From positions 124,001-188,000 of the forward strand of contig CBDFMR010000005.1 of NCBI GenBank assembly GCA_965249765.1: a stretch of DNA of 64,000 bases, written 5' to 3'. A model generated the notes under the pieces. The model was not told where the DNA came from and ran no database searches. It was given only the letters and a program-made list of their open reading frames with translations. The stretch is from CBDFMR01 sp965249765 (GTDB lineage: Bacteria; Bacteroidota; Bacteroidia; Chitinophagales; Saprospiraceae). A program made the translations under genes and the position numbers. Positions within the stretch are counted from its first letter, which is position 1. Each line of letters begins with the position of its first letter. Below, piece by piece: positions 41,712 through 51,606 of the stretch.

Positions 41712-42671
41712 ATGGTGTTTCTGGATTTTGAACAACCACTAGAGAGGTTATATGAGCAACTTGACAAGATCAAAGAAGTCAGTGACGTAGGTGACATCGA
41801 TGTCTCTGATAAAATCAAAGAGCTCGAAAACAAGATAAAGAAGAAGAAAAAAGAAATCTACTCCAACCTATCGGGCTGGCAAAAAGTACAGCTTTCGCGA
41901 CATCCTGAGCGACCTTATACTCTGTATTACATTCAGAATATGTGTAAGAGTTTTATAGAATTACATGGTGATAGGAAATTTGGCGATGACAAAGCCATTG
42001 TAGGAGGCATAGGTACCCTGCATGGTCAATCCGTTGTTATAATGGGACAACAAAAGGGAGTCACTACCAAGATGAGGCAGTACCGAAATTTTGGAATGGC
42101 CAACCCCGAAGGTTACCGCAAGGCACTAAGACTTATGAAATTAGCAGAGAAGTTTGGCTATCCTGTGATATGTCTCATAGATACTCCAGGAGCCTATCCT
42201 GGTATCGAGGCCGAAGAACGGGGTCAGGCCGAAGCCATCGCAAGAAACCTTTTTGAGATGGCTCAACTCAGAGTTCCCATCCTATGCTATGTAATAGGTG
42301 AAGGTGCATCTGGAGGAGCCTTGGGTATAGGATTGGGCGACAAAGTTTTTATGATGGAAAACACATGGTACTCTGTAATATCGCCAGAATCTTGCTCTTC
42401 CATTCTATGGAGAAGCTGGGACCACAAAGAGAAGGCTGCGGAAGCCCTCAAGCTCACATCAGGTCATATGCTCGATTTTGGTCTGATAGATGGAGTGATA
42501 CAAGAACCTCTAGGCGGGGCACACAACGATCCTGAGAAGATGGTAAGATCACTAAAGTCTCACATAAAACCCGAACTTGAAGTGCTCAATAAAATGACGG
42601 CAGATCAAAGAATAGATGCTCGCATCAAGAAGTACTCCAAGATGGGAGAATACACAACCGTCAAATCATGA
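41712..42671 (+). CDS. accA: Acetyl-CoA carboxylase carboxyltransferase subunit alpha
   Basis: AccA works with AccD to transfer the carboxyl group from carboxybiotin to acetyl-CoA, giving malonyl-CoA for fatty acids. The 319-residue sequence has the N-terminal coiled coil (FEQPLERLYEQLDKIKEV), the HPERPYTLYYIQ block, the oxyanion-type IGEGASGGALGIGLGD and YSVISPESCSSILWR. The length is normal. accB, accC and accD are not in the window. The stop overlaps the dapA start (ATGA at 42668-42671). Confidence 0.97.
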   Translation: MVFLDFEQPLERLYEQLDKIKEVSDVGDIDVSDKIKELENKIKKKKKEIYSNLSGWQKVQLSRHPERPYTLYYIQNMCKSFIELHGDRKFGDDKAIVGGIGTLHGQSVVIMGQQKGVTTKMRQYRNFGMANPEGYRKALRLMKLAEKFGYPVICLIDTPGAYPGIEAEERGQAEAIARNLFEMAQLRVPILCYVIGEGASGGALGIGLGDKVFMMENTWYSVISPESCSSILWRSWDHKEKAAEALKLTSGHMLDFGLIDGVIQEPLGGAHNDPEKMVRSLKSHIKPELEVLNKMTADQRIDARIKKYSKMGEYTTVKS

Positions 42672-43546
42672 CCCATTTTAAAGGTACCGGTGTTGCCCTT
42701 GTCACTCCTTTCAAGAATGGTGACATCGACTATGCATCATATGAAAGTCTGATAGAGCATGTGATTTCTGGTAGAGTGGATTATCTGGTTCCGCTAGGGT
42801 CCACAGGCGAAGCTCTCCTCTTGTCCAATGATGAGCAAAAGGAAGTACTGGAATTTGTCAAAGGAGTTAATAATAAAAGAAAACCCATTGTTGCAGGTTG
42901 CTTTGGTGGAACAAACACCCAGCAGCTCGTCGAGAAATTGAATGACTTTGACTTGACGGGCATTGATGCGCTTCTCTCATCAAGCCCTGCGTATGTCAAG
43001 CCATCACAGGAAGGAATCTACCAGCATTTTATGACGTTGGAAAAAGCTAGTCCACTACCTATCATCGTCTACAACGTACCTGGCAGGACTGCCTCCAACA
43101 TGACGGCAGATACAACATTGCGTATTGCTGAGTCATCAGAAAAATTTATCGGCATCAAGGAGGCAAGTGGTGACCTCCATCAGATTAGAAATATTACGGA
43201 TAGGATGCCTTCTTCGTTCTTTCTCACGTCAGGTGATGATGACTTGACATTGGATATAATAAAGCACGGCGGATCTGGTGCCATTTCTGTAATTGCCAAT
43301 GCCTTACCACGACAATTCACATCCATTGTCAACCATGCATTGATTGAAGAATATGACCAAGCCGCCCATTTCCATGACTTGCTGCATCCATTCCACCAAT
43401 GGCTCTACATTGAGGGGAATCCTGTCGGCATCAAGGCCCTTACTGAATTGATTGAAATAACCTCAAGTGAGGTAAGATTACCCTTGGCACCTTTGTCAAC
43501 TAAAAACTATCAAAATTTACAAACCGAATTCAATAAACTGGTATAG
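42668..43546 (+). CDS. dapA: 4-hydroxy-tetrahydrodipicolinate synthase
   Basis: DapA condenses pyruvate with aspartate semialdehyde on the way to lysine and diaminopimelate. The TIM-barrel protein has 292 residues. It shows the substrate-binding GSTGEALLLSNDEQ, the catalytic-dyad YNVPGRTASNM (Tyr about residue 133) and the Schiff-base lysine in GIKEASGDLHQ (about residue 162). It is translationally coupled to accA by a 4-base overlap. Confidence 0.96.
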   Translation: MTHFKGTGVALVTPFKNGDIDYASYESLIEHVISGRVDYLVPLGSTGEALLLSNDEQKEVLEFVKGVNNKRKPIVAGCFGGTNTQQLVEKLNDFDLTGIDALLSSSPAYVKPSQEGIYQHFMTLEKASPLPIIVYNVPGRTASNMTADTTLRIAESSEKFIGIKEASGDLHQIRNITDRMPSSFFLTSGDDDLTLDIIKHGGSGAISVIANALPRQFTSIVNHALIEEYDQAAHFHDLLHPFHQWLYIEGNPVGIKALTELIEITSSEVRLPLAPLSTKNYQNLQTEFNKLV

Positions 43547-43547
43547 A

Positions 43548-43973
43548 ATGAGATTTGTCATATATATCTTCATCCTAAGTGCTCATGCATTGTGTACTAT
43601 GCTTTCTTGTGATCAAGAACCCCAAAAAACAAAAGTCTACAATCCCAACGGTGACAGTGAACTTGCCTTACTAATAAGGGACCTTTTTGATGAAGCCATG
43701 GAGGTTAAAAAAGACATCAAGGATGGAAAAACGCCAAAACTGCGATTAGATTACGATAAGATTATTTCAGCAAAGGCCACGTAACCTGAAAAAGCCGCAA
43801 GTCCTGAGTTTGCCGCATTTGTCGATTCATACTTACAAAGCATTAAGAATCTCCAAAGTGATCGTAACGAGGGCCATCTGAAAGACAATAAAGTCATGGT
43901 CTCCTCATGCATCAATTGTCATAAGTCTATGTGTCCAGGACCTATCAGAAAAATTAATAAGCTGAAGCTTTAG
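43548..43973 (+). pseudogene. Exported CxxCH (c-type heme-like) protein with an in-frame TAA
   Basis: From ATG 43548 the frame encodes a lipoprotein-like signal (to CTMLSC) and a helical stretch (SELALLIRDLFDEAMEVKKDIKDG). It stops at TAA 43782-43784. The frame then continues with PEKAASPEFAAFVDSYLQSIKNLQ and a heme-binding motif CINCHKSMCPGP, ending at TAG 43971-43973. The total of 142 codons, with a coherent layout of signal, helical domain and C-terminal CxxCH, argues that one gene was interrupted. It follows dapA by one base. If read through, the product would be a small periplasmic cytochrome-like protein. Confidence 0.65.
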
Positions 43974-43991
43974 GGTAAAATCGGCTATCGA

Positions 43992-45224
43992 TCAGATTCC
44001 CTTTATTCTCTCTACAAGATCCTGAAAAAGCTTCTTCGTGTCAAAGCCCTTTGGTGGACCTCCTTCCTCATCCAACATAATGTACTTTCCATCGTCCCCT
44101 TTGTCAAGCTTAAATCTGAATATGTAATCGTCTTCAGTCTTGGGGGATCCTCGTAGTGACCCGTACCTCATGTCATTCAATTGTAAATAACCATCACGTC
44201 GTTTTATTACATTATAGTACCCCTTACTAAACCACTTAAGGACATCAATCGTATAATCTCCTTCACCATCAGCGATGAGGTGATGAGACTTAGCAATAGG
44301 TGTTAGATTAATTTTTCTCTCTGTGTCAAATAGTGAATATTGCCCGATATAATATACCGAGTCTGACTCAGCGATATTATACCAAAGAAAATTTTGTAAA
44401 ATCGTAGGTGATGTAAAACACTGTATGTATGGTATATTCTGAGAATGCAAGCTATCCTCAAAGATCTCGCTTACTTTACCGTGATTATTGACTGTCCACA
44501 TCAAGTACAATGAACTGATCAAGAGACCGCCATAGTTGAGCAATCTACGAATGCTGCTATTTCTGGAATAAAATGATGCTGCAATCAACAAAATGATAAA
44601 TGGAAGCGTATAGAAGGGATCAGCAACAGACACACTATTGAAAGCAACCCGATAGTCGGAAAAAGGTGCAAAAAGTTGGGTGCCATAAGTGGTAAAACAA
44701 TCCAAAATAGGATGAGTACCGATGCTCATTAAGAACAACACATACCAGCTACTATATGACATCGAAGTGGCATCTTTATCGCCACCGATATAATCATAGT
44801 ATAGTCTTTTGCCCATATGTACTAGGAACAAAACCATGAGCATAGAATATACTATCGTTACCCAGATCGGCGATATAGACTGAATTATACTTCCTACAAG
44901 AAATACGAGTACACTCAGGACGATAAGCAACAATACAGCGCAAAAGTACTTGTACCACGTCTTCTGATAAAAATCATGCTTATAAAATCGCTGGGATATG
45001 TAGACCATCACAAAGGAAAAGAGAATGGCAAAAAGAAAAGAATGACTGATACCTCGATGAAATGCCAGCGCATCAACCTTAGACATAAAAGCATTTCCTA
45101 TTATATCAAGATCAGGAATGGTCCCGGCAATACCTCCCCAGATCATCGCCCTGTTTCCGATCTTCTTTCCTGCTACTGCTTCCCCTACTGCCGCTCCTAG
45201 AACAATCTGAGTGAGTGAATCCAT
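43992..45224 (-). CDS. YdjM-type membrane-bound metal-dependent hydrolase
   Basis: The 410-residue integral membrane protein belongs to the YdjM (DUF457-related) family. The N-terminal MDSLTQIVLGAAVGEAVAGKKIGNRAMIWGG, the acidic TIPDLDIIG and the AFHRGISHSFLFAI histidine block (about residues 53-66) form the presumed metal site. GTHPILDCFTTYGTQLFAPFSDYRVAF is the second signature. Five to six membrane helices follow, with a soluble C-terminus of about 150 residues. The substrate is unknown. Its start overlaps the rnc stop by one base (TAATG). Confidence 0.87.
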   Translation of the reverse strand: MDSLTQIVLGAAVGEAVAGKKIGNRAMIWGGIAGTIPDLDIIGNAFMSKVDALAFHRGISHSFLFAILFSFVMVYISQRFYKHDFYQKTWYKYFCAVLLLIVLSVLVFLVGSIIQSISPIWVTIVYSMLMVLFLVHMGKRLYYDYIGGDKDATSMSYSSWYVLFLMSIGTHPILDCFTTYGTQLFAPFSDYRVAFNSVSVADPFYTLPFIILLIAASFYSRNSSIRRLLNYGGLLISSLYLMWTVNNHGKVSEIFEDSLHSQNIPYIQCFTSPTILQNFLWYNIAESDSVYYIGQYSLFDTERKINLTPIAKSHHLIADGEGDYTIDVLKWFSKGYYNVIKRRDGYLQLNDMRYGSLRGSPKTEDDYIFRFKLDKGDDGKYIMLDEEGGPPKGFDTKKLFQDLVERIKGI

Positions 45225-45952
45225 TAAACCTCTATATTTTTTATTTTGAGCCTGTCTATGGCCTGTCTTGATGCTGCTTGCTCAGCCGCTTTTTTATTAA
45301 AATCTTCTGATTCAGAAATCTGCGTGCCGTCAAGCATGACCGCAACTTTAAATCTATCTCTTTTCTCAGATTTGTCCTTTGACAACAGTTTAAATTCTAC
45401 CTCCTTACGATTTTTCTGTCCCCATTCTAGTAGAAGACTCTTGAAATTGTCATCAAAATCCTCCAGGTGATGAATGTCAAGATACCTTCTCAGAATATAA
45501 TTTATCACATAAGCCTTGGTACGTTTATACCCCATTTCTATATAGACAGCTCCTATCAAAGCTTCCAGAGCATTACCCATCATCGCCTTGCTCATCCTCC
45601 CTTGCGTATAGTCGGAAAGTATTACGTCTATACCCATTTTCTCAGCGATCTCATTTAATGATTTCCTCTTGACGATCTTTGATCTCATCTTAGTCAGAAA
45701 ACCCTCTTTTTTGTATGGATACTTCTTGAACAGGTATTCAGCCACCACAGTCGATAGAATGGCATCGCCAAGATATTCTAGTCGCTCATTGTTGTAGCTG
45801 TTGCCTGAGTCATTGTTCATAGACTTATGAAAGAATGCCTGTCTGTAAAGATTGAGACGGGCAGGTGTAAATCCCAGAACAGAATGCAACTTCTTGGCCA
45901 ATTGCTTATCCCTGGAAAAATAAAGGTTAAATGTCTTGCGTATTCCTAACAA
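45224..45952 (-). CDS. rnc: Ribonuclease III
   Basis: RNase III cuts double-stranded RNA, including rRNA precursors. The signature NNERLEYLGDAILSTVVAEYLFKKYP (catalytic Glu and Asp) is at about residues 55-80. The second acidic site is in MMGNALEALIGAVYIEMG, and a dsRNA-binding domain (about residues 165-235) ends with AAEQAASRQAIDRLK. The only plausible start is a TTG at 45952, because no in-frame ATG occurs before residue 44. It is the third gene of the acpP-fabF-rnc group. Confidence 0.95.
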   Translation of the reverse strand: MLGIRKTFNLYFSRDKQLAKKLHSVLGFTPARLNLYRQAFFHKSMNNDSGNSYNNERLEYLGDAILSTVVAEYLFKKYPYKKEGFLTKMRSKIVKRKSLNEIAEKMGIDVILSDYTQGRMSKAMMGNALEALIGAVYIEMGYKRTKAYVINYILRRYLDIHHLEDFDDNFKSLLLEWGQKNRKEVEFKLLSKDKSEKRDRFKVAVMLDGTQISESEDFNKKAAEQAASRQAIDRLKIKNIEV

Positions 45953-45954
45953 AT

Positions 45955-47202
45955 CTAGCTATCATATCTTCGCATGACTATTGAAGCATTATGGCCTCCA
46001 AAGCCAAACGTATTACTAATGACAGCGTCTATTTTCCTTTCTTGCGTGGTGTTAAAGGTAAAATTTAATTTTGAGTCAATCTCTGGATCGTCCGTAAAAT
46101 GATTAATGGTCGGAGGCACGGCACTTTCTGTCATTGCGATAGCGCATGCGATGGCTTCTACTGCCCCTGCAGCACCTAGCAAATGTCCTGTCATGGACTT
46201 TGTTGAGCTGATGTTGAGATTATATGCATGATCACCAAATACTTTTCTAATGGCGAGTGACTCGGCCTTATCTCCTAGTGGGGTTGAAGTCCCATGAACA
46301 TTGATGTAATCTATATCCGTAACATTCATTACTGCGTCTTGGAGGGCAAATTTCATTACGTTCATAGCTCCCATACCCTCGGGGTGTGGTGCAGTAATGT
46401 GATATGCGTCAGCTGTCATACCTACTCCAGCAATTTCCGCGACGATATGGGCTCCTCGTGCTCGAGCATGTTCCAGCTCCTCGATAACAAGTGCACCTGA
46501 ACCTTCTCCCAATACAAATCCATCACGATCTTTATCAAATGGTCGTGACGCAGTCTGTGGATCATCATTACGAGGTGAAAGTGCCCTCATAGAAGTAAAA
46601 CCCCCTATTCCAGCTTTCGTCACTGAGGCTTCGCTTCCTCCCGTGATCATGATTTCAGCTCGGTTGAGTCTTATACAGTCTACCGCAGCTATGATGGCAT
46701 TGGTAGATGATGCACACGCTGATACCGTAGCATAATTAGGTCCTTGAAATCCATATTTGATGGAAAGGTGACCAGCTGCGATATCTGCTATCAGTTTTGG
46801 TATAAGGAAAGGGCTGTACTTGGGTTCTCCTGATCTCAATGTCGCCTCTTCTATATCGTGCTCTATAGTTTCAAAACCGCCTATTCCACTACCCCATATC
46901 ACTCCAGCACGTAAGGGATTGATTTTCTCTAGGTCAAGACCTGCCTGTTTCATGGCTTCTGCTCCGGTAACTAGAGCATACTGAGAAAAAGGATCCAATC
47001 TTCTTATCTCACGTCTATGGAGATGATCCTCCATGTTGAGACCTTTTACTTCACAGGCAAATCTCACTTTAAACAAGGCTGGATCAAACTTGGTAATAGG
47101 GCCTGCACCTGACACGCCATTGTATAATGCTGATTTATAGGATTCTAGTGAATTGCCGATGGGCGTCAATGCTCCCATCCCTGTAATTACTACTCTGCGC
47201 AT
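45955..47202 (-). CDS. fabF: 3-oxoacyl-ACP synthase II
   Basis: FabF extends acyl-ACP by two carbons with malonyl-ACP. The Cys-His-His active site is complete: ATVSACASSTNAI (nucleophile Cys about residue 163), NVHGTSTPLGD and KSMTGHLLGAAGAVEAI. The N-terminal RRVVITGMGALTPIGN and the length of 415 residues are typical. It lies 130 bases downstream of acpP and 2 bases upstream of rnc on the same strand. Confidence 0.97.
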   Translation of the reverse strand: MRRVVITGMGALTPIGNSLESYKSALYNGVSGAGPITKFDPALFKVRFACEVKGLNMEDHLHRREIRRLDPFSQYALVTGAEAMKQAGLDLEKINPLRAGVIWGSGIGGFETIEHDIEEATLRSGEPKYSPFLIPKLIADIAAGHLSIKYGFQGPNYATVSACASSTNAIIAAVDCIRLNRAEIMITGGSEASVTKAGIGGFTSMRALSPRNDDPQTASRPFDKDRDGFVLGEGSGALVIEELEHARARGAHIVAEIAGVGMTADAYHITAPHPEGMGAMNVMKFALQDAVMNVTDIDYINVHGTSTPLGDKAESLAIRKVFGDHAYNLNISSTKSMTGHLLGAAGAVEAIACAIAMTESAVPPTINHFTDDPEIDSKLNFTFNTTQERKIDAVISNTFGFGGHNASIVMRRYDS

Positions 47203-47332
47203 AATTCTCTAAGGTATCAAATTATTAGACACAAAATTACTAATTAGAAAAGTCCACAAGCAGGTAAAATTACTCACTTGTGGACTGAAAGAAAAATAAA
47301 CGCAAAAAAAATCGTCTAGCTCTAAAGGCGTA

Positions 47333-47566
47333 TTATTCCTTTGCTCCTTCTAAGTATTCAACAGCTTGGCCTACAGTCTGAATATTCTCGGCCTGCTCAT
47401 CTGGAATAGAAAGATCAAATTCCTTTTCAAATTCCATGATCAATTCAACGGTATCTAGCGAATCAGCACCAAGGTCATTTGTGAAGCTTGCTTCATTTGT
47501 AACCTCTGACTCCTCTACGCCCAACTTGTCTACTATGATCTGTTTTACTTTGTCTGCAATTGACAT
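47333..47566 (-). CDS. acpP: Acyl carrier protein
   Basis: This 77-residue acidic carrier protein holds growing acyl chains. The phosphopantetheine serine is in LGADSLDTVELIMEFE (about residue 36). It is the first gene of the acpP-fabF-rnc operon. The phosphopantetheinyl transferase at 8918 is a candidate for its activation, though a separate AcpS may exist elsewhere. Confidence 0.97.
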   Translation of the reverse strand: MSIADKVKQIIVDKLGVEESEVTNEASFTNDLGADSLDTVELIMEFEKEFDLSIPDEQAENIQTVGQAVEYLEGAKE

Positions 47567-47588
47567 AACAATAAAAATTTTAGGTGTG

Positions 47589-47620
47589 CAAAATAAACCA
47601 TATCTGATTCTAATACCAAA
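47589..47620 (-). promoter_or_regulatory. Promoter of acpP-fabF-rnc
   Basis: On the minus strand, TTTG (47620-47617) is followed after 20 bases by TTATTTTG (47596-47589), 7 of 8 to TAnnTTTG. The leader before the acpP ATG would be about 15 bases. Confidence 0.5.
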
Positions 47621-47785
47621 GTTTTGCTACCTTTTTTGAAAGTGGCTTCCGCATCTATACATTGTTTCAGAACAATCTATATTTACACTGTTAACATGAT
47701 AATTACGTAGGCATCAATCCGATAGCTCAAGATATAGTTCCCGCGTAATTATTTTTTTCGGAAAATATAAAGTCCCCAAACAACA

Positions 47786-49231
47786 TTGAAGAAAATACTC
47801 AAGACTGATAATAAACAGAAAACCAAGATAGTTGCTACGCTGGGTCCATCCAGTAGTGACTCCAAGACGCTTCTAGAACTCATACGAGCAGGAGTCGATG
47901 TATTCAGACTAAATTTTTCTCATGGTACGCATGAAGATCATTTAAAAATCATTGAGAAAGTTACACAGATTAGAGACACTTACAACGTATCGATAGGTCT
48001 ACTAGCAGATTTACAGGGACCCAAAATCAGACTGGGCAACATTGAGAATGGAAGCATAGAAATCTCAGAGGGCGAGATTCTCGATTTCACAACAGAAAGT
48101 GCCAAAGGAACTAAAAGTCACATCTTTGTCAATTATTCTAATTTTCCTAAGGATGTCTCCGCAGGTGAAAAAGTACTGATCGATGACGGTAAAGTAGTAC
48201 TCGAGGTGCAAGATACGGACAGAAAATCTCATGTGAAGCTGAAAGTCATTCATGGTCATACGCTTTCATCCAACAAGGGAGTAAACTTGCCTGACACAAA
48301 ATTATCATTGCCTTCCCTCACTAAAAAGGACTTGCACGACCTGGAATTTGTACTGACCCAGCCATTTAACTGGATTGCTCTTTCATTTGTTAGAAAAAGC
48401 AAGGACATCACTGAACTTTCACAGATAATAAAAAGTCGAGGTCATGGTGCTAAGATTATAGCCAAGGTCGAGAAACCAGAAGCACTGTCAAATATAAAGA
48501 GTATCATACGAGCATCAGATGCAGTGATGGTAGCACGTGGTGACCTAGGCATCGAAGTTCCCATGGAAAAACTTCCGGGTATACAAAAGTCCATCATTCG
48601 ACGCTGCATACAATCGGGAAAACCTGTAATCGTCGCTACGCAGATGATGGAGAGTATGATAACTAACCCCTCGCCTACTCGTGCAGAAACAACTGACGTT
48701 GCCAATGCTGTAATCGATGGTGCAGATGCGGTGATGCTATCAGCAGAAACTTCTGTTGGAAATTTTCCAATTGAGGTAGTAAGTGTGATGAACAGGATCA
48801 TCACCGAAGCAGAAAAAGATTACGAGATTATGGGTAAGAGACCAAAGGCCGATCCTAAATCAAACACGTATCTATCAGATGTGATATGTTACAAGGCCGC
48901 CAAAACGGCTGAAGAAGTACATGCCAAAGGAATCATAGGACTTACGGTATCTGGATACACGGCTTTTAAAGTCTCAAGTTTCAGGGCCAATATCCCTATC
49001 TATATATTCTCACACAAGAAAGAAATGCTAGACACGCTGAACCTTGTATGGGGTGTAAAGTGTTTTCATTATGATAAATTTACAAGTACCGACGAAACGA
49101 TACAAGACCTGGTCAAAATATTGAAGAATGAAAAGCTGCTGAAAAAAGGAGACCTTGTCATCAATACAGGGAGCATGCCTCTTAAAAGTCGGTCGAGAAC
49201 GAATATGATGAAAATTACAATTATTGATTGA
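47786..49231 (+). CDS. pyk: Pyruvate kinase
   Basis: Pyruvate kinase converts phosphoenolpyruvate and ADP to pyruvate and ATP. The 481-residue protein shows KTKIVATLGPSSSDSK, the substrate-site VFRLNFSHG, the catalytic IIAKVEKPEALSNI, the magnesium-site MVARGDLGIEVP and KPVIVATQMMESMITNPSPTRAE. The C-terminal allosteric-type domain is present. The start is a TTG at 47786; no earlier ATG is in frame. It is divergent from acpP. Confidence 0.96.
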   Translation: MKKILKTDNKQKTKIVATLGPSSSDSKTLLELIRAGVDVFRLNFSHGTHEDHLKIIEKVTQIRDTYNVSIGLLADLQGPKIRLGNIENGSIEISEGEILDFTTESAKGTKSHIFVNYSNFPKDVSAGEKVLIDDGKVVLEVQDTDRKSHVKLKVIHGHTLSSNKGVNLPDTKLSLPSLTKKDLHDLEFVLTQPFNWIALSFVRKSKDITELSQIIKSRGHGAKIIAKVEKPEALSNIKSIIRASDAVMVARGDLGIEVPMEKLPGIQKSIIRRCIQSGKPVIVATQMMESMITNPSPTRAETTDVANAVIDGADAVMLSAETSVGNFPIEVVSVMNRIITEAEKDYEIMGKRPKADPKSNTYLSDVICYKAAKTAEEVHAKGIIGLTVSGYTAFKVSSFRANIPIYIFSHKKEMLDTLNLVWGVKCFHYDKFTSTDETIQDLVKILKNEKLLKKGDLVINTGSMPLKSRSRTNMMKITIID

Positions 49232-49303
49232 TATCATAATGTAATGCTCTCTGGATTCGTTTCCTAATAGGTAATTAAAACAGCCCTTCGATAATTGATT
49301 TAC

Positions 49304-50845
49304 ATGTCACTGATTTACAAATCCTTCTCCGTTTTCGCCATCTGGAGTGATGCCAGTCGATATAGATTAGCCGTTCTTTTTGTAGCATTGTTTGTTTCTA
49401 CATTGGCTATGGGGCAGATTGGTGAACGATATGACGAGGAAGAAATTCAAACACAAGGCAAATTTATAGAAGCCAAAGGTCTTCTTCTTCAATCGAAGTA
49501 TGATAAAGCTATCGACATTTTAAAGGATATCATAAGAGATGACGACTCTCGACATACTGTAGATTACGAGTTGGCAAGGGCATACCAGCTATCCGGTGAT
49601 CAAGAGTTATCAAAGAAATATATTGATCAAGCACTCTTACTAGAACCACAAAATGAGACCTATCTAATTTTTTTGACAGATCATTATAAGCGATCTATGC
49701 TATATGATGAGGTTATCTCTTCTCTTGATCAATTGATCCTTCTTCAGCCAAGGAATAACCTTTACTATGAGCAAAAGGCCGATGCACAGATGGCCATGAA
49801 ACTATCAGGTGCCGCTCTGGAGACTTATCGACAGATGGAATCTGTAACAGGTGTCACACCGATTTCCGTAAAGAGAAAGTTTGACATATACAACATGCTC
49901 GATGACAAGGTCGGTGCTGAAAAAGAGTTGAAAAAACTAGTAAACGACAACCCTGGCTCTATTGAGCATATGGAAAGTTTGGCCAAATTTTACAAGCAAA
50001 CTGACCAGCATGCCAAGTCTATAAAAGTATATAAAGAAATCCTTGAACTTGAGCCCAGTCATTCTCTGGCATCTCATGAAGTAAGGAGTGCAAGCATGTC
50101 AAGTGAGAATGTCAACACGGGAAATCTTCTTTCTTTTATTAACTCACCGAAGTTCCCCATTGAAGAAAAAATCAAGGCCTTGATTCCACATATTGAATCA
50201 GTTGGTATCATGTCTGATGATAAAGCAAAGTCTGATCTTAATGGTGCGGTTGACATATTAACTCAGCAACATCCGAGAGATCCTAGATGTCATGCCATTA
50301 GAGGTGACGTCTCTTACAGACTTGAGAATTATTCTAAAGCTGCGGGTTCTTATATCGCAACACTCGATATTGATATTAGTGTTTATGATGTATGGAACAA
50401 TTTATTATCGTGCTATGAGCAATTGGAAGACGCAAAGAAAAGATCAATGGCAGCGAGCGATGCCATAGATTATTTTCCCAATGAAGTGTCAGCTTACCTC
50501 CAAAAGGCTGATGCATTAATTGACTTAAAAGAGTACAACGAAGCCTCGGAACATATCGATATGGCAGATATTATATCTGGCAATAATCCTCGATTAACAA
50601 CAGGGGTTGCCCTTACCAGACATAGATTGATGACAGCTACGAGTGCATCAGAAGACTCACAAAAATTGTTACAGAACCTATTAGCAGAAAAGATGAACAT
50701 CTTCCCCGACCTCTTGGAGAAATTTGGTGATGCTTTCCAACGATCCAGTAATATCGATAAGGCAGTCCAATACTGGAACAAAGCCATGGAGAAAGGATAT
50801 ACTTCTGGCCTTCTCAGGCGTAAAATAAAAAGCGCCTCCCTCTGA
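49304..50845 (+). CDS. Exported tetratricopeptide-repeat protein
   Basis: The 513-residue product (ATG 49304; a TTG three codons upstream also fits) has a membrane or signal segment at about residues 23-40 (YRLAVLFVALFVSTLAMGQ). Then come at least six TPR-like helix pairs, for example AKGLLLQSKYDKAIDILKDII and LEPQNETYLIFLTDHYKRS. TPR arrays bind proteins, and in Bacteroidota such proteins are often tied to envelope assembly. It heads an operon with a DUF4292 lipoprotein, an EnvC-like LytM protein and hflX, which suggests a cell-envelope role. Confidence 0.85.
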   Translation: MSLIYKSFSVFAIWSDASRYRLAVLFVALFVSTLAMGQIGERYDEEEIQTQGKFIEAKGLLLQSKYDKAIDILKDIIRDDDSRHTVDYELARAYQLSGDQELSKKYIDQALLLEPQNETYLIFLTDHYKRSMLYDEVISSLDQLILLQPRNNLYYEQKADAQMAMKLSGAALETYRQMESVTGVTPISVKRKFDIYNMLDDKVGAEKELKKLVNDNPGSIEHMESLAKFYKQTDQHAKSIKVYKEILELEPSHSLASHEVRSASMSSENVNTGNLLSFINSPKFPIEEKIKALIPHIESVGIMSDDKAKSDLNGAVDILTQQHPRDPRCHAIRGDVSYRLENYSKAAGSYIATLDIDISVYDVWNNLLSCYEQLEDAKKRSMAASDAIDYFPNEVSAYLQKADALIDLKEYNEASEHIDMADIISGNNPRLTTGVALTRHRLMTATSASEDSQKLLQNLLAEKMNIFPDLLEKFGDAFQRSSNIDKAVQYWNKAMEKGYTSGLLRRKIKSASL

Positions 50846-50847
50846 CA

Positions 50848-51606
50848 ATGCGTTATTTCCAGTTACTTATATGCGTCCCCTTCATTATCGGCTTGTTATC
50901 GGCTTGTGGAGGCGGAAAGAAAGTTGTAACAAACGAAATCGCCTTACCGCGAACAGTAGATACATTGGTCCAAACGCTGACATCACAACATATTAACTAT
51001 GATTGGATTGTGGCAAAAGGAAAGGCCAAGTTCGCCAATGAAAATGAAAGCATAGGAACAAAGATTTATTTGAGGATGAAGAAAGACAGCATCATATGGC
51101 TGGTCATCAAAAAGTACTCGGTAGAACAATCGAGAATCTTAATTCGTCCTGACTCATTCTTTATTCTTTACCGTCTGGATCAGGTGTTTGAGAGAGGCAC
51201 ATTTGATCAGTTAAACTTGGGCCTATCGATAAATTATTCATTTGAGCAAATGCAGGCCCTACTGGCTGGGAATTATCCTATCCCTGATCTCGGCACTGCT
51301 GAGTCCTATATCTTTAGTGGAAAAAATAGACTGGATGGATACAATGATGACTTAAAACTATCTTATATCTTCCATCCTTCAACCTTAGCCATAGAAACAG
51401 TACATGCCGAAGACAGCGAAAGTCGAAAGGTAATGATACTCCTAGGGGATATCAATGAAGACTCTGGCATTCCATTTATGAGGCATTTCTTCATAACAGA
51501 TGCCCATGGTTCTGTATCAAAGGCATTAGTTGATTTCTCAGAATTTGAGATTGACAAGCCTAAAACTACCAAGTTTTCTATCCCCGCCCATTATGAAGAG
51601 CTATAG
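50848..51606 (+). CDS. DUF4292-family lipoprotein
   Basis: This 252-residue lipoprotein has a lipobox (LLSAC, Cys20) followed by a GGGKK linker. The rest contains YDWIVAKGKAKFANENESIGTKIYLRMKKDSIIWLVIKK, which fits the DUF4292 family, a Bacteroidota group with a LolA-like beta-sheet fold. Such proteins may carry or bind lipids in the periplasm, which is inference. It starts 2 bases after the TPR gene and overlaps the next gene by 14 bases. Confidence 0.83.
   Translation: MRYFQLLICVPFIIGLLSACGGGKKVVTNEIALPRTVDTLVQTLTSQHINYDWIVAKGKAKFANENESIGTKIYLRMKKDSIIWLVIKKYSVEQSRILIRPDSFFILYRLDQVFERGTFDQLNLGLSINYSFEQMQALLAGNYPIPDLGTAESYIFSGKNRLDGYNDDLKLSYIFHPSTLAIETVHAEDSESRKVMILLGDINEDSGIPFMRHFFITDAHGSVSKALVDFSEFEIDKPKTTKFSIPAHYEEL

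Noticed and set aside
21302..43784. Alternative genetic code or selenocysteine as an explanation of the in-frame stops
   Set aside because: Both TGA and TAA are affected, all three stops end normal genes here, and no SECIS-like element or Cys homologue supports recoding.
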